The notes beneath the pieces were generated by a model that saw nothing but the letters and a program-made list of their open reading frames with translations, made no database searches and was not told where the DNA came from. From Coriobacteriaceae bacterium (GTDB lineage Bacteria > Actinomycetota > Coriobacteriia > Coriobacteriales > UMGS124), in assembly GCA_019420325.1 (NCBI GenBank), contig JAHZHK010000048.1, positions 9,017-19,471 of the forward strand: DNA of 10,455 nt, in the 5' to 3' direction. Within the stretch, counting starts at the first letter, position 1. Each line of letters starts with the position of its first letter. Of the stretch, positions 1 through 6,626 are shown one piece after another. The position numbers were made by a program, and so were the translations under genes.

Positions 1-985
1 GGCCCATTTTCTGACCGTCGCCTTCGTATAGGCCGCCGTAGACCTTGCCGGCCTCGGGATCAAAATCCTCGCCCGCGTCGAAGTTGGTAATCCAGCCATA
101 AGCCTGGGGGGCGTACTTGGCGACCATGTCACGGTCGCGGGAGAAGTCGCCCGTGGCCAGCACGATGGCCTTGGTGCCAACGTACTTTACCAGGTCGCCC
201 TCGGGGCCCCGGGCTATGATGGCCTCCACGCGGCCCTCTCGGCCATTGGGCACACTGCCGCGGACAAGCTGCAGTCCACGGGTCCTGAAGTCAAGCTGTA
301 CACCGAGCTCGTCGGCCTTTTCGGCGAGACGCTTGGTTACTAGGGGCTGACCGTCGCCCACTGCGGGCATGTCGGGCAGGAACCAGCCATGGGTGCCCAG
401 GGGGGTGTACTCCGGGGCGCCCTCCTCGTCGATGTTGTCGTGGAGGACCTGCTCGAGGTTGATGTCGAACTCGCCCGTCTCAGCCATGATGTCAATCATC
501 CAGTTCATTGTGGTCTCGCTGTTGCGGTACCACTTGAACCATTTGTCCTCGTCGATGTCGAAGGTGCAGCCGAGCATGTGCTGGTACAGGTAAGGGTAGG
601 GCTTGATTGGCTCCAGTCCCAGGCTCTCACGGTACTTGCTGTGGAAGGCGAAGTTCGAGCCGCCGCGCCCGATGGGGCCGGCGCCCATGGCGAACAGGAT
701 GACGCTCAGTCCCTCTTCGGCGGCCGAGATGGCCGTGCACAGGCCGCTAGTGCCCGCGCCCACGACGATGACGTCGGCTTCCTTGACTTCGGAAATCTGA
801 TCCTCAGCGATGGGGTCCGGGACAATCTCGAAGTTCCAGGTGCCCTCGCGGGTGAGCTGGGCGTCTATGGAAGATGCTTCCTGGGCCACGGCGGCCTCAC
901 AGCTCAGGGCGGCACCTGTCGCCAGGGCGCCGGCGGCCCCCATGGCGACGAAATCTCTGCGGTCAATCTGCTTGTCGGTAAGCAC
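1..985 (-). CDS. Tat-exported FAD_binding_2 flavoprotein (fumarate/urocanate reductase-like), C-terminus beyond window
   Basis: The reading frame is open from a GTG at 985 to the left edge, giving about 328 residues and no stop, so the C-terminal part is missing. The start is chosen because AAGGAG lies about 7 bases upstream. The N-terminus is a Tat signal: R9-R10-D-F-V, then an Ala/Gly-rich hydrophobic stretch to about residue 34. A Rossmann FAD motif follows at about 74-81 (VVGAGTSG). A second FAD-contact region (IVLATGDFS) lies near residue 280, and GDGQKMG, typical of this family, lies at the edge. These mark the fumarate reductase/succinate dehydrogenase flavoprotein-like family, whose members usually reduce C=C or related bonds. 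No CxxCH haem motif or FMN-binding domain is seen in the visible part. The substrate-site histidine and arginines would lie mainly in the missing portion, so the substrate is unknown. It is the second gene of a probable operon with the gene at 1070-3328. Confidence 0.9.
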   Translation of the reverse strand, partial: MLTDKQIDRRDFVAMGAAGALATGAALSCEAAVAQEASSIDAQLTREGTWNFEIVPDPIAEDQISEVKEADVIVVGAGTSGLCTAISAAEEGLSVILFAMGAGPIGRGGSNFAFHSKYRESLGLEPIKPYPYLYQHMLGCTFDIDEDKWFKWYRNSETTMNWMIDIMAETGEFDINLEQVLHDNIDEEGAPEYTPLGTHGWFLPDMPAVGDGQPLVTKRLAEKADELGVQLDFRTRGLQLVRGSVPNGREGRVEAIIARGPEGDLVKYVGTKAIVLATGDFSRDRDMVAKYAPQAYGWITNFDAGEDFDPEAGKVYGGLYEGDGQKMG

Positions 986-1018
986 GGTGGTCTCCTTACG
1001 TGACCTCGTTCTTGAATG

Positions 1019-1053
1019 CGCCGTTTCCTACGAGGGGCTTATTGGGAACGGCG
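1019..1053 (-). repeat. Intercistronic inverted repeat between two flavoprotein genes
   Basis: CGCCGTTTCC at 1019-1028 pairs with GGGAACGGCG at 1044-1053, 9 of 10 positions, around a 15-base loop. It lies between the stop of the upstream gene (1070) and the GTG start of the downstream gene (985). No T-run follows it in the direction of transcription, so it is not a canonical Rho-independent terminator. It could stabilise the mRNA end or set the relative expression of the two genes. That role is inference. Confidence 0.45.
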
Positions 1054-1069
1054 AGCTTGCATGGGCGAG

Positions 1070-3328
1070 TTAGATGTTGCGGGCCACGCGGTTGGCCTCG
1101 AAGATGGCCTCTGCGATGTTGAAGGGGCTCATGGCGTCGCCGACGACATGGACGTCGACGCCCAGGTTGTCGAGTGCACGGGCGAGCTCGGAGTTGGCGA
1201 TCATGTCGCAGCCTTCTACCAGAAGGTCACAGGGGACCTCGAAATCAACGCCGGCGGCGCCCGCGACGGTCACGGAGCCATCGTTGACCCCTGTGATTGC
1301 GGACTGGGGGATGGCCCTCAGGCCACGGGCGAAGAGGATGGGCTTCTCAAAAGTCTTGACCCAGTCGGAGTGGCCGCGGCCCAGCTGATCGAGGTCGTCG
1401 GGGAAGACCATGGAGACGGCGACGCCTTGCTCCATAAGGCACATTGCGCAGTCCAAGGCCTGGGCCGAACAGCCGCTGACGACGGCGTGCTTGCAGTCGG
1501 TGGCTGCGAGAATGCCCTCGGGAGCCACAATGCGCGTGCCGGCGGTCTGTTCGAAGCCCAGGGTTTGCCTCACGCCGCCAGTCGCGATAATCACGGCGTC
1601 GGGAGCGGCCTCCTCGATGAGCGGCGCGTCGACCTCGGTGCCCGTGACGATGGCGGCACCCGACTTCTCGGCGCGGTGGGTGAGGTAAGCCTTCAGGTTG
1701 GGCAGGCACTCGTGCGGGCCTTTGACAAGCGTTGCGCAGTCGAGAAGCCCGCCGGGGCGCTCCTCCTTTTCGTACACGGTCACCTCGTGGCCGCGCTGGG
1801 CGGCAATGGCGGCCGCCTCGAGGCCTGCCGGGCCCGCGCCGACCACCAAGATCCTCTTGGGTTCGTCGATGGGGAGCAGCTCGTAACCTTCAGGCATGTC
1901 GGCGCGGAAGGCACGCTGGGTACAGGCGTTTACGCGGCAGTGCTCGTACTTCTTCCCCTCGGAGTTCTTGTCATGATAACAGTGCAGGCAGCGGGTGCAG
2001 GGGGCGATGTCCTCGAGCGCGCCGGCCTGGAGCTTGTTGACATAGTCGAAGTCGACGGTCAGGGGGCGGTTCATCAAGAGGAAGTCGACCTTGCCGTCGC
2101 GCAGGGCGCCCTCAAAAAGGTCAGGCGCGTAAGCGGGGTCGTTGCAAGTCACCGTTCCAACAGGGATGCTCACGACTTGTTTGAACTTCTCGGCGATGTC
2201 GAGAAGCAGGCCGTACCCAGAGTTCTCGGCCCTGAGATGGCCGCCGAAGTGGCGGGAAAAGTCATACTGGGTGCCATAGCCCGTCGTGCCGTCGATGCCG
2301 CGGCCCACGAAGAACAAGTCGGAGGCAAACTGGGCGGGATGCTGGTTTAGGGGCCCGAGACGCAGGTGGAGGCTGTTGACGCCGGCGGCTTCGAAGAGCT
2401 TTGCGAAGGCGAGGTTCTCTTCCAGGGTGGTCATGAGAGAGCTGTCGCCGAGGTCGGTGTCATTTTCTTCAACGCAGTTGAACAGGACCTGAACGACAAA
2501 ATCCTCACCGCAGGCTTGTTTGATGCCGGTGGCAATGTCGGTGATGAAGCGGGCGCGGTCTTCAATGCAAGAGGGGCCGTACTCGTCGTCGCGGTGGTTG
2601 CGCTGGCGCGAGAGGAACGACTGGCCGATGTTGTTGCCGGCGGCGTTGATTTCGATGCCGTCGAATCCGTATCCCTTGAGCATGACGGCGGCGTTGATAT
2701 AGTCGGCGATGAGGTTCTCGAGCTCCTCGCGGGTCATGTCACCGGCCACCGAGGAGGCACCGAAGCCGCTGCCCAGGTCGGTGCCGCTGAACTGAACGCC
2801 CATGCACGAAATCTGATAGCCGATGTAAGCGCCGGCGGCGTGGACTTCATTCACGATGGTCTCAAACGGGATGTTTTCGACAATCTGGTAGCCCTTGCGG
2901 GGGAAGTGTTCGAACATGTTTGCTTGAGCGACGTCTTCCATCCAGACGAGGCCAACGCCGCCCTTGGCGAGATTGCGGTAGTAGGAGATGAGCTCCTCGG
3001 GGTTGGCCATCGGTTGGGGGTTGCCCTCGGAGTCGGAGCCGCGGCCGGCGGTGTCGGATCCAGCAGCGCTCTTTACCATGCGGTTGGGAAGGGTAAGTCC
3101 TCCAATCTTTACCTCGGAGAACAAGGTGGCCATGCCATCGCCTGAACCATCGGTGAAGTCGAAGTTCTGGGGGTTAAGTTGAGCGATCGCTTTGCGTGCC
3201 TCGATTTTGGCGTCCGTGGCCTCCTCGGCGTGTGCTGGAATGTTGTTGGCCGCGCTGCAGGCTACGATTCCAACTGCTGCTCCTTGAACTAGGTTCCTTC
3301 TTGTAATGCCCTGTCCTGTCTTGGTCAT
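1070..3328 (-). CDS. Tat-exported Old Yellow Enzyme / 2,4-dienoyl-CoA reductase-like FMN/4Fe-4S/FAD oxidoreductase
   Basis: The product has 752 residues. The start is the ATG at 3328, preceded by AGGAGAGG; the frame stays open 132 codons further upstream, but that stretch lacks family similarity and would bury the signal. Residues 1-35 are a Tat signal (ITRRNLV at 8-14, hydrophobic core, cleavage near AHAEE). Residues about 68-440 form the FMN TIM barrel: NRMVKSA at 82-88, IEINAA at 225-230, LMNRP at 418-422. A cysteine cluster C444-x2-C447-x2-C450-x13-C464 should bind 4Fe-4S. A FAD Rossmann motif VVGAGPAG lies at 495-502. The second, NAD-type Rossmann motif is degenerate (SGCSAQALD at 618-626 instead of GxGxxG). 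The architecture is that of FadH, trimethylamine dehydrogenase and BaiCD/BaiH-type enzymes, which are normally cytoplasmic. The OYE QLxHxGR motif is altered (Q172, but Cys175 and Val178). Substrate unknown; probably first gene of an operon with the flavoprotein at 985. Confidence 0.9.
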   Translation of the reverse strand: MTKTGQGITRRNLVQGAAVGIVACSAANNIPAHAEEATDAKIEARKAIAQLNPQNFDFTDGSGDGMATLFSEVKIGGLTLPNRMVKSAAGSDTAGRGSDSEGNPQPMANPEELISYYRNLAKGGVGLVWMEDVAQANMFEHFPRKGYQIVENIPFETIVNEVHAAGAYIGYQISCMGVQFSGTDLGSGFGASSVAGDMTREELENLIADYINAAVMLKGYGFDGIEINAAGNNIGQSFLSRQRNHRDDEYGPSCIEDRARFITDIATGIKQACGEDFVVQVLFNCVEENDTDLGDSSLMTTLEENLAFAKLFEAAGVNSLHLRLGPLNQHPAQFASDLFFVGRGIDGTTGYGTQYDFSRHFGGHLRAENSGYGLLLDIAEKFKQVVSIPVGTVTCNDPAYAPDLFEGALRDGKVDFLLMNRPLTVDFDYVNKLQAGALEDIAPCTRCLHCYHDKNSEGKKYEHCRVNACTQRAFRADMPEGYELLPIDEPKRILVVGAGPAGLEAAAIAAQRGHEVTVYEKEERPGGLLDCATLVKGPHECLPNLKAYLTHRAEKSGAAIVTGTEVDAPLIEEAAPDAVIIATGGVRQTLGFEQTAGTRIVAPEGILAATDCKHAVVSGCSAQALDCAMCLMEQGVAVSMVFPDDLDQLGRGHSDWVKTFEKPILFARGLRAIPQSAITGVNDGSVTVAGAAGVDFEVPCDLLVEGCDMIANSELARALDNLGVDVHVVGDAMSPFNIAEAIFEANRVARNI

Positions 3329-3413
3329 TGTCCTCTCCTGTTCTAAGTTGTGTGCTTGCGGCTTGCCGGTCTTGTGTTCGCCTGTCGTTCCCGGCTCGCC
3401 CGTTTCGACTTCC

Positions 3414-3442
3414 ATGTAAGCGTCGGTTGAATCCCGGGCCAA
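3414..3442 (-). promoter_or_regulatory. Candidate sigma70-type promoter for the leftward flavoprotein operon
   Basis: Read on the minus strand, TTGGCC (3442-3437) is followed after 17 bases by TTACAT (3419-3414). This matches the -35/-10 consensus only partly. It would place the transcript start about 80 bases upstream of the ATG at 3328. Other placements are possible and no experimental signal is available. Confidence 0.3.
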
Positions 3443-3551
3443 TCGTCGAATCGTTGGATATTCGTTCTCAACGGTCTCGTACGAATGGTTGAATAGGCAA
3501 TGAACTGGGAGAACAATGGTCCTTCGGGGAAAGGGGCATCTGTGTCTGGTT

Positions 3552-3632
3552 GGCGAGCCATGGGTTGAGATATACAACGTTTTCGGGGGAAGCTGGCGTT
3601 GTACCGTTAAATTTTTCAACCCGTGGCTCGCC
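3552..3632. repeat. Large imperfect palindrome (nested two-stem inverted repeat)
   Basis: The outer arms are GGCGAGCCATGGGTTGA at 3552-3568 and TCAACCCGTGGCTCGCC at 3616-3632. They pair at 16 of 17 positions; the odd pair (T3561/G3623) would be a G-U wobble in a plus-strand RNA. Inside, TACAACG at 3573-3579 pairs perfectly with CGTTGTA at 3597-3603 around a 17-base loop. There is no T-tract right after either arm in the plus direction, which argues against a simple terminator. It may be an operator, a structured leader RNA, or a copy of a dispersed palindromic repeat. The pairing is seen directly; the role is not known. Confidence 0.8.
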
Positions 3633-3911
3633 CTCAGGTTCTGCTGGCGCTGTCCGCTGCCTTTTTGGGAGAGATTGCGGCGGTTGGGCATGCCGATGAC
3701 GGCAAGGCCAGGGGCAAGCGGCATGGAGAAGAGTCCGAAGAACCGCGGCCACCCCTTGCCTCATGTGCATCCCTTCGCCACGGCGCCTTCGATACATCTG
3801 TTGCCTTTGGCTTCTCCGACTTTACCCCTGCCCGACGTCCCCTTTACCGCCCCTGCACGCGCGTCTGCTAAACTTCGGGCGTCTGATTGTGCCAGCCGCG
3901 AGGAGCCGTTG

Positions 3912-4748
3912 ATGCGTGAAAGCAAGAAGCCCAACTACCTGCCCGCCTTCGTGATCTGGGCGGTGTTCGAGGCCGTCGCCGTCGGGCTATGGCTCGGGCT
4001 GGGCAACCCGTTCTACCTCTTCAACTTCTCCTATATCGGCACCTGCCTGGGGGTGGGCCTCATCCTCTTCACGCGCGGCTGGAAGCACGCACGTCGCTTT
4101 GTCATGTTCGCGGTCGGTATGTACATGCTCGTCTACCTGGGGTTTGTGCAAGGCGAGAACATGCAGATCGAGGGCTTCTGGTACTACCTGTTCCTCGGCG
4201 TGTTCGAGGGCGCGACAATCCACTACCTCGTCGCCAAGATTGCGGGCCCGGCCCTCTTCGGGCGCGGGTGGTGCGGGTACGCGTGCTGGACGGCTGCCTT
4301 CCTCGAGCTGCTTCCTTGGAAGAGGAGTCCCGGCCGCAGGCCCGGGCTCGGGCGGATCCGCTACGCCGTGCTGGTCGCCTCGCTCGTCTTCGTCGCCGCC
4401 GGCCTGGCGTTTGGCCTGCTTGACGAGCAATCGATGTTCATCGCCTTCGTCGTGGGCAACGTCGCCTACTACGCCGTCGGCATCGCGCTTGCCGCGCTGC
4501 TGCGCGACAACCGGGCCTTCTGCAAGTACGTCTGCCCGGTCGGCCTGCTCATGAAGCCCGCCGCCCACGTCAGCCTCATGCGCGTCACCTGCGACAACGA
4601 CAAGTGCGTGGGATGCGGGGCCTGCCTGCGTGCCTGCCCCATGGACGTCGACGTCCTCGACGACTCCCGCTCCCGTCGCAACGCCACCGAGTGCATCCTG
4701 TGCCTCGAGTGCGTGAAGGCCTGCAAGAGGGGCGCGCTGAAGCTGTAG
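3912..4748 (+). CDS. NapH/CcoG-like polytopic membrane protein with two 4Fe-4S ferredoxin motifs
   Basis: The product has 278 residues. ATG 3912 is chosen because GAGGAG ends six bases upstream and the family-like sequence begins here; the frame is open back to 3516 without a plausible start. Hydrophobic helices lie at about 10-31, 36-55, 61-80, 88-112, 150-170 and 174-197. Between and after them are cysteine pairs typical of NapH/NosR/CcoG-type proteins: C121-GYA-C125 in GRGWCGYACW (Trp where Pro is usual) and C204-KYV-C208-P. The C-terminal tail has two ferredoxin motifs, C232-x2-C235-x2-C238-x3-C242-P and C261-x2-C264-x2-C267-x3-C271. Family members oxidise menaquinol and pass electrons through iron-sulfur clusters to periplasmic reductases, or assist metalloenzyme maturation. 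Flanked by Tat flavoprotein genes on both sides, it is a candidate electron donor for them; this is inference. No nap structural genes are nearby, so no napH symbol is given. Confidence 0.88.
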   Translation: MRESKKPNYLPAFVIWAVFEAVAVGLWLGLGNPFYLFNFSYIGTCLGVGLILFTRGWKHARRFVMFAVGMYMLVYLGFVQGENMQIEGFWYYLFLGVFEGATIHYLVAKIAGPALFGRGWCGYACWTAAFLELLPWKRSPGRRPGLGRIRYAVLVASLVFVAAGLAFGLLDEQSMFIAFVVGNVAYYAVGIALAALLRDNRAFCKYVCPVGLLMKPAAHVSLMRVTCDNDKCVGCGACLRACPMDVDVLDDSRSRRNATECILCLECVKACKRGALKL

Positions 4749-4818
4749 GGGAGTTCACGTCCCCGCCATTTGCGCGATTGCCATAACGCCTTCGCTCTCA
4801 ATCTCCTTGCCCGTCCGC

Positions 4819-4847
4819 TTGCCGTGTTATAACGGGGGTGGTATCTG
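4819..4847 (+). promoter_or_regulatory. Candidate promoter for the LuxR-type membrane regulator
   Basis: TTGCCG at 4819-4824 is followed after 17 bases by TATCTG at 4842-4847, 26 bases before the GTG start at 4874. An overlapping alternative is TATAAC at 4828-4833 with TTGCCC at 4807-4812 (15-base spacer). The 125-base gap after the NapH-like gene, with only a weak 5-bp hairpin at 4748-4764, suggests that the regulator may have its own promoter but could also be read through. Confidence 0.35.
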
Positions 4848-4873
4848 CGAGGATAGATGTGTAAGGAGAGTCT

Positions 4874-6421
4874 GTGGCAAGGCAAGGGGTTAAAGGTCCA
4901 GAGGAACCAAGCTTGGATTCTGCGGAAGAGGTGTCCTTGCGCGTGTTTCTCTCGGCCGTGCGGGGCCTTTCCGGAGATGCCGTCCTGCTGGTGCTAGGCG
5001 GCATGCTGTGGTGGGCATGCCATTACACGCTGCTTTGGAATCCCACGATAGCCCAGGCCTATTCACTCGTCGGTGGTTATGACCTGCGATTTCTTGCGAC
5101 CCTGGCGGGGACGGTGGTCACCCTGCTTGTCGTGGCGTGTGTCTCGCGGCGCAAAAGTGCATCGGAGCTCGCTGACGCCGCTGCACCGTTTGCGGCATAC
5201 GCCCTGCTGAGCGCCCTCTCACTTGTCTTGATTTCGTCGTGTGCCGCCGGGGTAGCGGGTTTGGCCCTGGGTTTGGTGGGCGCCGTCCTATCCGGAGTGG
5301 GAAACAGTCTCGCTCTAGTTTTCTATGGTGAGCTGCATGCCCGTATTGTGCGCGGGCTTGAACCTCTTATATTTGCGGTTGAGATGGCTGGCGGGCTGGT
5401 ACTCTCTGTCGTGTTCTCCCTCTTTTCCTTTGCGGGCGAGATAACCTGCGCTTCTTTGGCTGCCATTGCCGCAGCGACGCTGCTCTTTTTGTTTGGGCGA
5501 CGCCGTGGCGAGACGAGCGACAAGCCGGTTTCTGCCGCCCCCGTCAGGGTGGACATCACTCTAAAGCAGCTTCTCGTTCTAGCGGCACTGACGGGTTTCA
5601 CATATGGACTCATGCGCACGTTCTCGACTGGGGCGGCCTCGGCGGGCGAGCCGCTGCTTGGCCTGGGTTTCGAGCGACTTGGTTCCGTGCTTTGCGTTGC
5701 ACTGCTCGTTGCCGTCTTTGCCTTGCAGCGCCGAGCCTCATTGTTTGACCAGTGCCTGTTGTTCGCCGTTCCGTTTGTGGCGACCGGCATGCTGCTTGTC
5801 TCTCTCCAGGGGACGAGCGCCGCGGTCGCGGCAACGGTGAACACGTGCGGGTTCGCCTGCTTCTTCGCCCTGTCTTGGTATTTCGCAGCCATCATGGCGG
5901 ACGAGTCCCAGAGGCGCGCTTCGCCGCTCAGCGTGACGACGTGCATTGCATCATTGTTGTGCGTGAGTCAGCTCTTCCAGCTTGCCGGGGCGTTGGTTCC
6001 CGAGCAGTTCGCCAATGTTTTTTCGAGCGTTCTCATGTATCTCATCTTTGCAGCGACGCTCTTCATGTTCTGGCGCGATAGGGAGCGTGTGGCGACGAAC
6101 TTTGACCCGGGAATGTTTGACGGCGGCGACACGGACGCCGGCTTGCGGGCGCCTATGGACAGCGCTGCACGTGAGGCACTTTGGGTAGATGCCTACGGTT
6201 TCAGCGCTCGCGAGGTGCAAATCGCCACGCTGTTGGTGGAGCGCACACCGTACCGTCAAATCGCCGAGGGCTTGGGTTTGTCGGAAAACACGGTCAAGAC
6301 GCATGTGCGCAACATATATAAGAAGGCCGATGTCGCGTCGCGCGAGGAGCTTCTTGCAAAACTAAGCGAGTCAAGGGTGTCTCACCCAGACGATGCAGCA
6401 TCGCCCGAAAATCGTGAGTGA
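4874..6421 (+). CDS. Membrane-embedded LuxR-family one-component transcriptional regulator (about 12 TM helices plus HTH)
   Basis: The product has 515 residues. GTG 4874 is preceded by AAGGAGAG at 4863-4870. After a short acidic N-terminus, about twelve hydrophobic segments run from about residue 33 to 400 (roughly 33-55, 68-90, 102-122, 125-150, 163-186, 188-207, 228-246, 266-283, 293-311, 317-341, 350-372, 379-400), giving an MFS-transporter-like layout. A cytoplasmic linker leads to a C-terminal LuxR/GerE helix-turn-helix at about 442-497, with FSAREVQIATLL, the turn IAEGLGLSENTV and recognition helix THVRNIYKK. Proteins of this layout are abundant in Eggerthellaceae, commonly beside oxidoreductase genes, and are thought to sense a ligand in or across the membrane. 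Here the gene lies 205 bases upstream of a Tat flavoprotein gene in the same direction, so that gene is the likely target. No receiver domain is present, so it is not a two-component response regulator. The ligand is unknown. Confidence 0.92.
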   Translation: MARQGVKGPEEPSLDSAEEVSLRVFLSAVRGLSGDAVLLVLGGMLWWACHYTLLWNPTIAQAYSLVGGYDLRFLATLAGTVVTLLVVACVSRRKSASELADAAAPFAAYALLSALSLVLISSCAAGVAGLALGLVGAVLSGVGNSLALVFYGELHARIVRGLEPLIFAVEMAGGLVLSVVFSLFSFAGEITCASLAAIAAATLLFLFGRRRGETSDKPVSAAPVRVDITLKQLLVLAALTGFTYGLMRTFSTGAASAGEPLLGLGFERLGSVLCVALLVAVFALQRRASLFDQCLLFAVPFVATGMLLVSLQGTSAAVAATVNTCGFACFFALSWYFAAIMADESQRRASPLSVTTCIASLLCVSQLFQLAGALVPEQFANVFSSVLMYLIFAATLFMFWRDRERVATNFDPGMFDGGDTDAGLRAPMDSAAREALWVDAYGFSAREVQIATLLVERTPYRQIAEGLGLSENTVKTHVRNIYKKADVASREELLAKLSESRVSHPDDAASPENRE

Positions 6422-6471
6422 CATCAAAATGCCTAGTAGTTGACCTGTAGCCCTTCACACGGAATTCGCGA

Positions 6472-6500
6472 TTGTTCATGGTTGGTTCGCTGAGCACAAT
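6472..6500 (+). promoter_or_regulatory. Candidate promoter for the Tat flavoprotein gene at 6627
   Basis: TTGTTC at 6472-6477 and CACAAT at 6495-6500 are separated by 17 bases in the 205-base gap between the LuxR-type gene and the flavoprotein gene. The match to consensus is weak (3/6 and 4/6), as expected for an activator-dependent promoter, but this is only a candidate. No obvious terminator for the regulator gene is seen in this gap. Confidence 0.25.
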
Positions 6501-6626
6501 GCAGTCCTGTACAGCGGGAACTGGGACGGACTGAGCGCGGGCCGCTGCGGGGCACAAGGGCCGTACGCAAAAAGCGCTTGCTCGACAACCCATTCACCGT
6601 GAGAAATCGCGAGAAGGGAACCAGGC

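Larger units (their letters stand above)
3329..3911. other. 583-base intergenic region between divergent genes
   Basis: No convincing gene is seen here. Frames are open on both strands (for example minus 3797-3468 and plus 3516 onward), but they lack ribosome sites at sensible starts and look like low-complexity GC-rich translation. The region must hold the leader and promoter of the leftward flavoprotein operon and of the rightward NapH-like gene. It contains the large palindrome at 3552-3632. A 7-base direct repeat, GCGTCTG, occurs at 3861-3867 and 3879-3885, just before the ribosome site of the NapH-like gene. A weak -10-like TAAACT sits at 3869-3874 without a matching -35. Confidence 0.7.

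Noticed and set aside
1016..2350. 444-residue plus-strand open frame opposite the OYE-like gene
   Set aside because: It is antisense to a gene with clear domains and has no recognisable motif; long antisense frames are expected in GC-rich coding DNA.
3552..3632. Invertible promoter flanked by inverted repeats
   Set aside because: The 47-base spacer is much shorter than usual for invertible promoter segments and itself contains a palindrome; no invertase gene is in the window.
3329..3724. Upstream extension of the OYE-like protein to an ATG at 3724
   Set aside because: The Tat signal and a good ribosome site mark 3328 as the start; the extension would place the signal 132 residues inside the protein.
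3516..3911. Upstream extension of the NapH-like protein to an ATG at 3516
   Set aside because: The extension crosses the palindrome and has no domain, while ATG 3912 has GAGGAG at ideal spacing.
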